In this document: positions 1-7,304 of the stretch, piece by piece | Layout: every line of letters starts with the position of its first letter | Position numbering within the stretch: the first letter of the stretch is position 1 | DNA from: an uncultured Parafilimonas sp. | Lineage (GTDB): Bacteria > Bacteroidota > Bacteroidia > Chitinophagales > Chitinophagaceae | Assembly: GCA_937892395.1 (NCBI GenBank) | Contig: CALAGJ010000110.1 | Location: forward strand, 1 to 64,000 | Direction of reading: 5' to 3' | DNA: 64,000 bases | Notes under the pieces: generated by a model | What the model was told of the DNA's origin: nothing | The model's input: only the letters and a program-made list of their open reading frames with translations | Database searches by the model: none | Translations under genes and position numbers: made by a program

Positions 1-60
1 TTTATAGTTTTATGCTCGTAACACAAAACTAAAAGGGAGGTCCTTAAAAACCTCCCTTTA
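1..60 (+). terminator. Terminator-like hairpin at left edge
   Basis: A perfect 9-bp inverted repeat (AAAGGGAGG at 32-40, CCTCCCTTT at 51-59, loop of 10) is followed by a T-rich stretch, so it reads as an intrinsic terminator on the + strand. One forward frame runs in from the window edge and stops at about 30-32, just before the hairpin, so it may end a gene lying outside the window. The piece visible is too short to identify that gene. Confidence 0.5.
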
Positions 61-444
61 AATTATTTTATCGGACTTCAATGGTTACAAACCACATTTT
101 ATAAATCCGGCAACCCTGTTACTGTGTTGCAAACAGGTGATAAAATAAAATTAGTTACTAATGTTGAGGTAAAAAAAAATGCAGAATATGTGATGATCGA
201 AATACCAATTCCTGCAGGCTGTAGTTACAGTAGTAAAGATTCATACACTGGGTTACACAAAGAATATTTGAAGGACAGGATGGTGTTGTTTGCAGAAAAA
301 TTGAATAAGGGAAATTATACTTATACCATTGAGTTGGAATGCAGGTATGCAGGTAGTTATACCCTTAACCCGGCAACTGCATCATTAATGTATTTTCCAA
401 CTTTTTATGGTAATAATGAATTAAAGAATGTTCAAATTCATTAG
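61..444 (+). pseudogene. C-terminal remnant of an alpha-2-macroglobulin family protein
   Basis: The reading frame matches the extreme C-terminal (receptor-binding-like) domain of bacterial alpha-2-macroglobulin family proteins of Bacteroidota, with the segments GDKIKLVTNVEVKKNAEYVM, EIPIPAGCSY and YFPTFYGNNELKNVQI. Full family members are usually well over 1,500 residues, but here the frame is closed by a TAA at 19-21 and only about 120 residues remain. A GTG at 124 is the only start-like codon and leaves an incomplete domain. The thioester and bait regions are absent. A terminator-like hairpin lies directly upstream, so the remnant is probably not expressed. It could instead be the join point of a rearrangement or an assembly error. 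The family call is firm, the pseudogene status is inferred. Confidence 0.65.
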
Positions 445-452
445 TAATAAAC

Positions 453-487
453 TTATTGCACCTCTTGCCAAAGCACAGGTGCAATAA
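453..487. terminator. Bidirectional hairpin between convergent genes
   Basis: A perfect 11-bp stem (TTATTGCACCT at 453-463, AGGTGCAATAA at 477-487) with a 13-nt loop sits between the alpha-2-macroglobulin remnant and the convergent DUF5606 gene. It lacks a strong T-run on the + strand, so it may act mainly as a shared transcription end or RNA-stabilising hairpin. Confidence 0.5.
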
Positions 488-504
488 AGGTATTTTGAGA
501 AGTA

Positions 505-984
505 TTAATCTTTTTTATTTTTATTCTTAAGAGGTTTTTCTGTTTTTGTAATAGCTGTAGCAGGCTCTATTTCCTGCTCTGTATCTGAAGTTTCATTTTT
601 TTTCAGTTCTATAGTTATTCCTGCTTCAGACAATATTTTATGCCAGCGAACCATCTTTTTCATATCACTTGCATACACTCTTTCCAAATCGATGGATGGA
701 AAAACTTTTCCAAAATATTCTTTTAATGCAGTAGCATTTTTCTCATCTGGCAATGCCAAATCCGGATTGGCTTGCATGGCTTTTAAAACTTCTACTAAGT
801 TTACATTTTCGTGTGTGGTATAGATTTCAATACTTTCCAAACTTGAAAAGTTATGGAGCCTGCCAGATATATATCTTGTAGATTTATTTTCTAAAGATTT
901 TACGATAGCACCATCTCCTTTATTGCCTACTAATTCAAATAAACCCGGTAGTCCGGTTACTGATATAATTTTACTGTATTCCAT
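505..984 (-). CDS. DUF5606 domain-containing protein
   Basis: A 159-residue protein of the DUF5606 family, which is largely confined to Bacteroidota and has no assigned function. The N-terminal half carries the family pattern: KIISVTGLPGLFELV (about residues 5-19), a small barrel-like segment ending at GRLHNFSSLESIEIYT (about 41-56), then a helical part with EVLKAM and YFGKVFPSID. The C-terminal 30 residues are low-complexity and lysine-rich (KTEKPLKNKNKKD) and probably disordered. There is no signal peptide or membrane segment, so it should be cytoplasmic. It stands alone, convergent with the remnant on its left and separated by 84 bp from the anti-sigma gene. The family call is by recognition of the motif pattern. 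Confidence 0.8.
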   Translation of the reverse strand: MEYSKIISVTGLPGLFELVGNKGDGAIVKSLENKSTRYISGRLHNFSSLESIEIYTTHENVNLVEVLKAMQANPDLALPDEKNATALKEYFGKVFPSIDLERVYASDMKKMVRWHKILSEAGITIELKKNETSDTEQEIEPATAITKTEKPLKNKNKKD

Positions 985-1068
985 ATATTAAGTTTTGAAG
1001 GCCTGCAAGATAGGCGTAGGATGAGTATGATTCAAATTGAAGTGAGACAGGTAGCAAGTAAAACAGTA

Positions 1069-1899
1069 TTATACATTTCCCAATACAAACATATCAGTAA
1101 GTGTAGGAGCTTGACTACCCCCTTCTTTTTCAAGGGTAACGGCAAAAGCCTGTGCCCGTGGAATATTTTTCATTTTGCATAAGCCATTACATCCACCAAA
1201 TACTCCGGCATCTACCGGTTTACCATCTACCAGAGCCCAGAGTTGATATTGTTTACCCGCTGGTACGCTGGTCATAGCCGTTTCATACAAATAAAGGTCG
1301 CCTGTATTTTTATTCCAATATACAGTAGCTTCATTGCCTTCTTTGCCTTTAATAGCAAGGAGTTTTATAGCCAACAAATCCTTGCTCTGAAGCAGTGCCA
1401 TGTTTTGAAGGGTTTCATCTAATTTGGTTTTATACAAATCATTACCCGCTTCCAAAGAATTTTTTTCTATAAGTAACGCCTGATATTTTGTATCCGTTTC
1501 ACGGAAATTTGAGTACCATTTATAATTCAATAGAACACTGGCCACGAGTAGTATTACAGAAGCAGCCGCTATATATTTCCACTTTGCGGTGTTTTGCTGC
1601 ATGGCTACGATGGGAATAGAAACATCCTCCTCATGATGGGCAACACTTGTGTTTATCTGTGCTTCCGTATTCCAATCATTAGATAATGCCTGCCATATAT
1701 TTTCCTTTACTGAAGCAGGTGGTGGTATAGCATGGTTGAATGCATAGTTTTCCATTTCGGTTTCAAACCGAATAATGGCGGATTTTATTTCAGGATATGT
1801 GGCAGCCTGTTGTTCTAATTCAGCAGCTTCCTGCTCATTAACGAGGCCAAGCACATAGCTTTCAATAATCCCGGATTCTATGTATGCATTTATATCCAT
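1069..1899 (-). CDS. Membrane anti-sigma factor (RskA/anti-sigma-K type)
   Basis: A 276-residue anti-sigma factor. The N-terminal about 75 residues form the cytoplasmic sigma-binding zinc-less anti-sigma domain (YIESGIIESYVLGLVNEQEA, then a helix pair). A single membrane helix is near residues 109-126 (YIAAASVILLVASVLLNY). A coiled-coil stretch follows, then the extracytoplasmic RskA domain with YWNKNTGDLYLYETAM and GKQYQLWALVDGKPVDAG. It overlaps the stop of the upstream sigma-factor gene by one base (TAATG), so the two are translationally coupled, which is the classic arrangement for an ECF sigma factor and its inhibitor. It should hold the sigma factor at the inner membrane until a signal releases it. 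The signal is unknown. Confidence 0.9.
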   Translation of the reverse strand: MDINAYIESGIIESYVLGLVNEQEAAELEQQAATYPEIKSAIIRFETEMENYAFNHAIPPPASVKENIWQALSNDWNTEAQINTSVAHHEEDVSIPIVAMQQNTAKWKYIAAASVILLVASVLLNYKWYSNFRETDTKYQALLIEKNSLEAGNDLYKTKLDETLQNMALLQSKDLLAIKLLAIKGKEGNEATVYWNKNTGDLYLYETAMTSVPAGKQYQLWALVDGKPVDAGVFGGCNGLCKMKNIPRAQAFAVTLEKEGGSQAPTLTDMFVLGNV

Positions 1900-2441
1900 T
1901 ATTCATTTACCATAGACCGCAATTGAATTACAGCCGATCTAATTCTTGTTTTTACTGTACCAATAGGTATGTTTAAAATTCTTGCAATCTCATCGTGTGA
2001 AAACCCCTGAAAATAGGATAAGTCTAACACAGCTTTGTACTCAGGCTTGAGCTTTTGCAGCAAATTTCTTAAACCGATTGTTTCCGGCTTCATAGTATCA
2101 GCACCAGATAACTGATATACGTTGTCCGGAAGTTCTTGGTTTTTTTGCTCATTGCGATAGCCCTTACTGCGCAGCATATCAATAGATGCATTGCGGGCAA
2201 TATTGGCCATCCATGTAAATAAACGTCCTTTGGACTCGTCGTATTGTTCTATCTGCTTCCAGATTTTTATAAATACTTCTTGTAGTATGTCCGCAGCATA
2301 AGTAGTATCCTTTACAACCGTGATAACGATAGTGTGTAAGGCACCGGAATAGTTATCATATAAATAATGAAAAGCCTCCTGACTGCGTTGTTTTAATAAC
2401 AACACCAGATCGGCTTCTACATATTTTATTTCTCCGGCCAT
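1899..2441 (-). CDS. ECF RNA polymerase sigma factor (sigma-70 family)
   Basis: A 180-residue extracytoplasmic-function sigma factor. Region 2 spans about residues 25-95 with ADILQEVFIKIWKQ and the promoter-melting segment GRLFTWMANIARNASIDMLR. Region 4 spans about 125-178 with the helix-turn-helix FSHDEIARILNIPIGTVKTR. Region 3 is absent, as expected for this group. It resembles the SigK-type partner of RskA-like anti-sigma factors, consistent with the coupled anti-sigma gene directly downstream. It begins 8 bp after gcvH, so it is probably cotranscribed with that gene. Its regulon cannot be told from this window. Confidence 0.92.
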   Translation of the reverse strand: MAGEIKYVEADLVLLLKQRSQEAFHYLYDNYSGALHTIVITVVKDTTYAADILQEVFIKIWKQIEQYDESKGRLFTWMANIARNASIDMLRSKGYRNEQKNQELPDNVYQLSGADTMKPETIGLRNLLQKLKPEYKAVLDLSYFQGFSHDEIARILNIPIGTVKTRIRSAVIQLRSMVNE

Positions 2442-2449
2442 GTTGTTTA

Positions 2450-2830
2450 TTAGGCTACTAAAGCTTCATAAGCAGATGCATCCATTAAAGCATTAAAATC
2501 ATCGGGATTTTGCAATGTAATTTTTGCCATCCAGCCTTCACCATAAGGATCACTATTTACCAACTCCGGCTGCTTTTCCAAACCTGTATTTACTTCAAGA
2601 ATAGTAGCTGCTACAGGAAGAAATAAATCACTTACTGTTTTTACTGCTTCTACTGTGCCAAATACTTCGCCTGCCGCAAGTGTATTGCCAACAGAGGGTA
2701 CATCTACATATACAATATCGCCAAGTTCGTGCTGTGCAAAAGCTGTAATACCAACATACGCGGTATTAGCATCAATCATTTTTACCCACTCATGTTCTTT
2801 AGTGTAACGGCAATCGGAAGGAAAATTCAT
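2450..2830 (-). CDS. gcvH: Glycine cleavage system H protein
   Basis: A 126-residue H protein, the lipoyl carrier that shuttles the aminomethyl group of glycine between the P, T and L proteins of the glycine cleavage complex. The lipoylated lysine is K64 in [17 protein letters not shown] (family form GxxESVKAxS). The N-terminal YTKEHEWV and the [18 protein letters not shown] segment are also family hallmarks. Length is typical. A promoter sits upstream of the start, and the ECF sigma factor follows 8 bp downstream. The P, T and L proteins are not in this window, and coupling gcvH to a sigma/anti-sigma pair is unusual. Confidence 0.95.
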   Translation of the reverse strand: MNFPSDCRYTKEHEWVKMIDANTAYVGITAFAQHELGDIVYVDVPSVGNTLAAGEVFGTVEAVKTVSDLFLPVAATILEVNTGLEKQPELVNSDPYGEGWMAKITLQNPDDFNALMDASAYEALVA

Positions 2831-2846
2831 GTAATTATATTTTTTA

Positions 2847-2877
2847 CAAAAGTGTAGATTTTATTTAGAGCACCAAA
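2847..2877 (-). promoter_or_regulatory. Promoter of the gcvH-sigma-anti-sigma operon
   Basis: Read on the minus strand, TTTG (2874-2877) is followed after 17 bases by TACACTTTTG (2856-2847), close to the Bacteroidota consensus TTTG / TAnnTTTG. It falls in the 48-bp gap between the cyclophilin gene and gcvH and would start RNA about 10-15 bases before the gcvH start. Confidence 0.5.
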
Positions 2878-2878
2878 T

Positions 2879-3568
2879 TTAATTGAGCATTCTCATTGTC
2901 ATGATTACATCTTTTAATGGTCTATCATTCTCATCTTTCGGCTGCGCCGCAATTTTATCAATCACTTCAAGCCCCTTGACTACCTCTCCAAACACAGTAT
3001 AATTTTGGTCTAAAAAAGGTGTGCCACCAGATGTTTTATACACGGTGCGCTGTGCTGCGCTATAGGTAAAAGATGGATTTGAATTTCGAATATTACATTC
3101 ATTCATATTCAAATTAATTTCATCAGATTTTCTGCCCTGTACAATATAGAACTGGCAATTGCTACTTGCCTTTTCAGGATTGTCTGTACGAGCCATGGCC
3201 AATGCACCTTTTTTATGAATATTTTTTACATTGAACTCTGCTTTTAGCATGCCACCGTCTGCTTCACCACTGCCCAGAGCCATACCACTATCTGCACCTT
3301 TACTCATTGGGTCTCCACCCTGAATCATAAATTCCTGAATGATTCTATGAAACAATAAGCTATCATAAAATTTCGATTTTACTTTACTGATAAAATTATC
3401 TCTATGCACTGGTGTGTTGTTATACAATTTTGCCACCATCGTGCCAAATGGGGTTTTAATTTCTACAAGTCTATCCACAGGTGGAGGTGGAGGTGGGGCT
3501 GGTTTCTTTGTTTGTGCTTGTACAGATGTAATTGAAAAAAGGAGTACAAAGAATAAAGAATACTTCAT
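2879..3568 (-). CDS. Secreted cyclophilin-type peptidyl-prolyl isomerase
   Basis: A 229-residue cyclophilin that should catalyse proline cis-trans isomerisation outside the cytoplasm. A signal peptide occupies residues 1-18 (MKYSLFFVLLFSITSVQA), followed by a proline-rich linker (KKPAPPPPPPVD). The cyclophilin domain then runs to the end, with FHRIIQEFMIQGGDP, the cyclophilin core around the catalytic arginine of FHR, then GALAMARTDNPEKASSNCQF and FGEVVKGLEVIDKI. An insertion between SNCQFYIVQ and TPFLDQNYTVFG is longer than in minimal bacterial cyclophilins, which is common in Bacteroidota. It is likely periplasmic. It is transcribed in the same direction as the small gene upstream, with 12 bp between them. 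Confidence 0.92.
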   Translation of the reverse strand: MKYSLFFVLLFSITSVQAQTKKPAPPPPPPVDRLVEIKTPFGTMVAKLYNNTPVHRDNFISKVKSKFYDSLLFHRIIQEFMIQGGDPMSKGADSGMALGSGEADGGMLKAEFNVKNIHKKGALAMARTDNPEKASSNCQFYIVQGRKSDEINLNMNECNIRNSNPSFTYSAAQRTVYKTSGGTPFLDQNYTVFGEVVKGLEVIDKIAAQPKDENDRPLKDVIMTMRMLN

Positions 3569-3580
3569 TGATTTTTTTAT

Positions 3581-3964
3581 TTAAAAATTTTGATTGGAGA
3601 AATATAAAAGGATATGATCTTTTAGAAAATTTTCTTGCTCGGGCAGATGTAAAGCAGGCAGTTCTTTAAGCTGCTCAAAATGTGGCCAACCTTCCTCATC
3701 TTTACCAGACAGTTCATAATAACCACTTGGCAGTAAAAGTGTACATATAGCCACATGCATAAGGTCTTGCTTCTGTTCTTTTGTGATTTTTTCTTTTAGA
3801 AAATTTGTTTCTTGGATACCAATTAGAAAAAGAATAGCTTCCATGTCTGGCTTTTTGCCAAATTGCTCTGTAAGCTTAGTCAGTAGCTGCCACCATCTTA
3901 TTTGTAGGTCATCTGCTATTTGAGGCATGCGCAAATGTAAGGGGCTGGTATATGCATTGCACAT
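3581..3964 (-). CDS. Conserved hypothetical protein
   Basis: A 127-residue protein that I do not assign to a named family. It is predicted helical, soluble and acidic, with no signal peptide. Notable segments are IRWWQLLTKLTEQFGKKPDMEAILFLIGIQ and LMHVAICTLLLPSGYYEL. It begins at an ATG 33 bp after the zinc peptidase gene, but a second ATG at codon 13 (MPQIADDLQ, base 3928) may be the true start because the first 12 residues look non-conserved in character. It shares direction and close spacing with the peptidase upstream and the cyclophilin downstream, so the three may form an operon. Existence as a real gene is supported by this tight packing and by protein-like composition. Confidence 0.6.
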   Translation of the reverse strand: MCNAYTSPLHLRMPQIADDLQIRWWQLLTKLTEQFGKKPDMEAILFLIGIQETNFLKEKITKEQKQDLMHVAICTLLLPSGYYELSGKDEEGWPHFEQLKELPALHLPEQENFLKDHILLYFSNQNF

Positions 3965-3997
3965 ACACCAGCCCCGATAATTAAAGAATTGTCTTTT

Positions 3998-4684
3998 TTA
4001 ACGTCTGTCTCTATTGCCCATAAAGATGGAAATATATTGTAGCAGTGTGGCTAATGAAGCAATAGCAGCTACTACATAAGTAAGGGCAGCCCATTTTAAT
4101 GCATCTTTTGCTTTATCATGTTCCTGTGGCATAGTAACATTTGTTTTATCTAACCATGCTAATGCCCTGTTGCTGGCATCATACTCTACGGGCAAAGTGA
4201 TAAATGCAAATAATGTTGTCATGGCAAATAAAACAATACCGCTCAATAACAGTGCAGGAAAAACATTGATAAGCAAAACACCACCCAGCAGCACCCATTG
4301 CACAATATTGCTACTAAACTGAACCACAGGCACCAATCTGCTACGCATCATTAGCCAGTTGTAAGCGGTGGCATGCTGTACGGCATGACCACATTCGTGT
4401 GAAGCCACAGCGGCGGAAGCAATGCTGGAGCCGCTGAATACTTCCGGACTAAGATTTACAGTCTTTGTTTGTGGATTATAATGATCACTAAGAAAACCTG
4501 GCACTGATACGACCTTCACATCATAAATGCCATTTTCCCTCAACATTTTTTCAGCGACTTCTTTACCTGACAAGCCACTATTAAGCGGCATTTGGCTATA
4601 GGCCATAAACTTAGATTTTAATCTACCAGATACCAGCATGCTGATAAACAGGAAAATTATGGATACTACAAAAATTGAATTCAT
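3998..4684 (-). CDS. Membrane zinc metallopeptidase (YugP family)
   Basis: A 228-residue integral membrane peptidase of the YugP/putative neutral zinc metallopeptidase family. The zinc site is the HECGH motif at residues 96-100 (AAVASHECGHAVQHA). Membrane segments lie near residues 4-20, around 120-165 in two closely spaced helices (VQFSSNIVQWVLLGGVLLINVFPALLLSGIVLF), and near the C-terminus (LTYVVAAIASLATLLQYISIF). The conserved FLSDHYNPQTKTVNLSPEVF segment precedes the catalytic helix. Length fits the family. The physiological substrate of this family is not established. It leads a leftward gene run. Confidence 0.9.
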   Translation of the reverse strand: MNSIFVVSIIFLFISMLVSGRLKSKFMAYSQMPLNSGLSGKEVAEKMLRENGIYDVKVVSVPGFLSDHYNPQTKTVNLSPEVFSGSSIASAAVASHECGHAVQHATAYNWLMMRSRLVPVVQFSSNIVQWVLLGGVLLINVFPALLLSGIVLFAMTTLFAFITLPVEYDASNRALAWLDKTNVTMPQEHDKAKDALKWAALTYVVAAIASLATLLQYISIFMGNRDRR

Positions 4685-5154
4685 GATTTTTTATTTTTTT
4701 ATTGTCAAATTACTAACCATTTATTTTTCAATCACTTAGAAAGAAAATCTGTCTTTTAATTTAAGCGCCATTTTGACTGCTATTTTTAATGCCATAAGTA
4801 TAGTGCGACTATTTGGCTTATTTATAAAAAACAAGATTATCCAAACTCACCCACTTGCAAAAAAATAATTTGGCCAAGAACGCCAGAAATGTACTTTAGT
4901 GCAGGAAATTTAATGTGTTAGTAAGTAAAAGGGTCGGATGAAACATCCGGCTCTTTTATTTTTTATTAAATCCATTTTCATTCAAATATGCACATTATAA
5001 AGATATAGTTTTTGCAAAAATTTATTACTCATTTATACAACATCATTTAAAAAAATTAGTTGCAGATTAATTTCATTCGCACAAATTTTAAAAAAATACA
5101 TACACAACGATTAAAATAATTTATGGAAGATTTTAGATTCAACATCTCACTTTC
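4685..5154. other. Gene-free stretch holding a possible small-RNA unit
   Basis: This 470-bp AT-rich interval between divergent genes contains no convincing reading frame. Its one structured part is a complete promoter plus intrinsic terminator at 4869-4960, described separately. The remaining about 190 bases ahead of the transpeptidase gene show no clear promoter or repeat to me. Confidence 0.7.
4869..4960 (+). ncRNA. Candidate small RNA (promoter 4869-4899, terminator to 4960)
   Basis: TTTG at 4869-4872 is followed after exactly 19 bases by TACTTTAG (4892-4899), one base from the Bacteroidota -7 consensus. A start about six bases further on (near 4905) would give a transcript of some 55 nt ending in a terminator. 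That terminator is a 13-bp stem with G-U pairs (left arm 4928-4940, right arm 4944-4956) and a 3-nt loop, followed by a T-rich tail. The only reading frame inside is ATG TGT TAG. The unit could be an independent small RNA or a premature-termination leader of the transpeptidase gene that starts at 5155. The promoter and terminator are seen directly, the RNA is inferred. Confidence 0.45.
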
Positions 5155-5781
5155 ATGCATTTTATTGCTTCAAAATTTACGACTACAATTTTAATTTTTT
5201 TTATAACGTCCGGAGTAAAAAATTTTGATTGCAATACAGTTACGCAATCACATCGTTTTAATATCCATGAACGAGATTATTATGATGAGATCAAATTAAA
5301 AATTCCTGATGCAAATAGCTATTGCGCAGCAAATGATTTGAATACAGATTTTTATTTCTTAATAAACATGCAGAAGCATAGTGGCCTAAATCGATTTTAC
5401 ATATACAATCATAAACAAGATAGTGTTGTACATACCGGATTGGTTGCACATGGATCTGGTGATGCCGACTTTGCAGCCACTCCAATATTTAGCAATGTTT
5501 CTGGCAGTAAATGTACCTCATTGGGGCACTATAAAATAGGTGCCGCTTACACGGGCAATTTTGGAAAAGCATATAAGCTACATGGCTTAGATAGCAGTAA
5601 TAGCAATGCTTTCAGCCGATATGTAGTGCTGCACAGTTACCATTTTATGCCAAATGATGAAACATATCCTGAATACCTATTGAACAGCCAAGGATGCCCA
5701 ATGCTTTCAGAAAAATTTATGGAAATTGTTTCTTCTTATATTGATTTGTCTGATAAAAAGGTACTACTCTGGATTTATTAA
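5155..5781 (+). CDS. Murein L,D-transpeptidase catalytic domain family protein (YkuD_2)
   Basis: A 208-residue protein with a hydrophobic N-terminus (residues 8-21) acting as a signal peptide or anchor. It has the signature of the YkuD_2 group of L,D-transpeptidase-like proteins: VVLHSYHF (H160-S161) and NSQGCPML with the catalytic cysteine at C181. The preceding FYIYNHKQDSVVHTGLVAHGSG and SKCTSLGHYKIG stretches are also typical of the group. Such enzymes form or exchange 3-3 cross-links, or attach partners to peptidoglycan, in the periplasm. The role of this subfamily in Bacteroidota is not proven. It is a single gene, and the possible small-RNA unit lies 195 bp upstream. Confidence 0.85.
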   Translation: MHFIASKFTTTILIFFITSGVKNFDCNTVTQSHRFNIHERDYYDEIKLKIPDANSYCAANDLNTDFYFLINMQKHSGLNRFYIYNHKQDSVVHTGLVAHGSGDADFAATPIFSNVSGSKCTSLGHYKIGAAYTGNFGKAYKLHGLDSSNSNAFSRYVVLHSYHFMPNDETYPEYLLNSQGCPMLSEKFMEIVSSYIDLSDKKVLLWIY

Positions 5782-5896
5782 AATATACTATTATTTAATA
5801 AAATGAAAGTGGAAAAGACTCACAATAATCACTCACTTATTTTGAAAATCATGAAGTAAGTTTTTATCCTAAAATATTGATTAGCATGCATTAAAA

Positions 5897-7156
5897 CTAA
5901 ATTAGTTTTTGTAGCAAATTGCAGAACATCCAAACATCAACAAATGAATTATACAAAGGAACTGGTGCAATGCGTATTACATCAGGCTCTCTCCAATCAG
6001 CAATCACTCCGGATTGTGTAAGTGCATCAAAAATCTCTTTGCCATTTTTCTTCATGAGCAATGAAACCTGACATCCTCTTTCACTATCATTATCAGGAGT
6101 AATAATTTCAAAGGCACCATTATTTATTTCATGTAAAATAAAATGCAAATAATTGCTGAGCGATTTTGCTTTTAAAAAAATTTGATCCCATCTAGCTTGT
6201 TCAAAAATGTCTAAAGATGCTTTATGAGCTGCCATACTCAGCACAGGCGCATTGCTCAACTGCCAGCCTTCTGCTGAATGAATTGGCTTAAATCCTTTCT
6301 GCATTTTGAAGCGTGTTTCTTTTTCATATCCCCACCAGCCTGCAAAACGGGCAATAGTATCATCCGAAATATGGCGCTCATGAATATAAATGCCACTTAC
6401 CCCGCCGGGCCCACTGTTGAGGTATTTATAACTACACCAGCAAGCAAAATCTACATTCCAATTATGTAATTGCAAGGGTACATTTCCAGCGGCGTGAGCC
6501 AGGTCAAAGCCGGCTATGGCACCTATAGATTGGGCAGCTTTTGTAAGTGTGGGTATATCAAAATATTGACCCGTATAATAATTTACTCCCCCAAAAAGCA
6601 ATAGACAAATTTCATCTTTATGTGTATCAATACATTGCAAAATATCTTCTGTACGCAGGCAGTGTTCTCCCTGTCGGGGATGTACTTCTATAATGGCATC
6701 TGATGGATCAAAGCCATGAAATTTGACTTGACTTTCCAAAGCATATTGATCACTGGGAAATGCTTTTGCTTCGCAAATTATCTTATATCTTTTTGTTGTT
6801 GGAGTATAAAAACTCACCATGAGCAAATGGAGGTTTACTGTGAGTTGATTCATGGCTACTACTTCTTGTGGCAAAGCACCACACAAATCACTCAATTGCT
6901 TTGCAAAAATTTCATGATAAGGCATCCAAGGTTTCTTTGCTGCAAAATGTGCTTCTACTCCAAGTGCAGCCCAATCATTAAGTTCACTTTGTATATAAGC
7001 TGCAGTTTTTTTAGGTTGCAATCCAAGTGAATTACCTGTCAAATAAATTGCGTCTTTACCTTCATGCTGTGGGATATAAAATTGATGGCGAAATGCTTTA
7101 AGCACATCAACCTCGTCCATCTGCATCGCAAAGTTTGCGTCATTCTTATACTGCAT
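5897..7156 (-). CDS. kynU: Kynureninase
   Basis: A 419-residue PLP enzyme of the kynurenine pathway that cleaves kynurenine or 3-hydroxykynurenine to (3-hydroxy)anthranilate and alanine. Family features are IYLTGNSLGLQP at residues 37-48, the PLP-contacting AGFDLAHAAGNVPLQLHDW-like stretch (residues 215-233), and the Schiff-base lysine K244 in CSYKYLNSGPGG. The C-terminal RIAPVPLYNSFVDVW is also diagnostic. Length matches known kynureninases. In Bacteroidota the pathway often feeds NAD synthesis from tryptophan, but no other pathway gene is visible here. It is divergent from another class V PLP enzyme across 148 bp, and a possible promoter with TTTG and TATCATTG-like elements lies in that gap. 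Confidence 0.95.
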   Translation of the reverse strand: MQYKNDANFAMQMDEVDVLKAFRHQFYIPQHEGKDAIYLTGNSLGLQPKKTAAYIQSELNDWAALGVEAHFAAKKPWMPYHEIFAKQLSDLCGALPQEVVAMNQLTVNLHLLMVSFYTPTTKRYKIICEAKAFPSDQYALESQVKFHGFDPSDAIIEVHPRQGEHCLRTEDILQCIDTHKDEICLLLFGGVNYYTGQYFDIPTLTKAAQSIGAIAGFDLAHAAGNVPLQLHNWNVDFACWCSYKYLNSGPGGVSGIYIHERHISDDTIARFAGWWGYEKETRFKMQKGFKPIHSAEGWQLSNAPVLSMAAHKASLDIFEQARWDQIFLKAKSLSNYLHFILHEINNGAFEIITPDNDSERGCQVSLLMKKNGKEIFDALTQSGVIADWREPDVIRIAPVPLYNSFVDVWMFCNLLQKLI

Positions 7157-7304
7157 ATTTTAATTCTTGCTGCAATGATACTATAAAGGAAATGTCATTT
7201 GCCAAAAGACAATTACGCGTAGCGTATAATTAAAAAATATTGAATGAATGTTTATTTGAAATTTGACAATTCAATTTGATATTGCCCTTTATTTACACAA
7301 AAAA

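Noticed and set aside
7263..7304. Upstream in-frame TTG as the start of the class V enzyme
   Set aside because: It would add 14 residues not typical of the family and a normal ATG is available at 7305.
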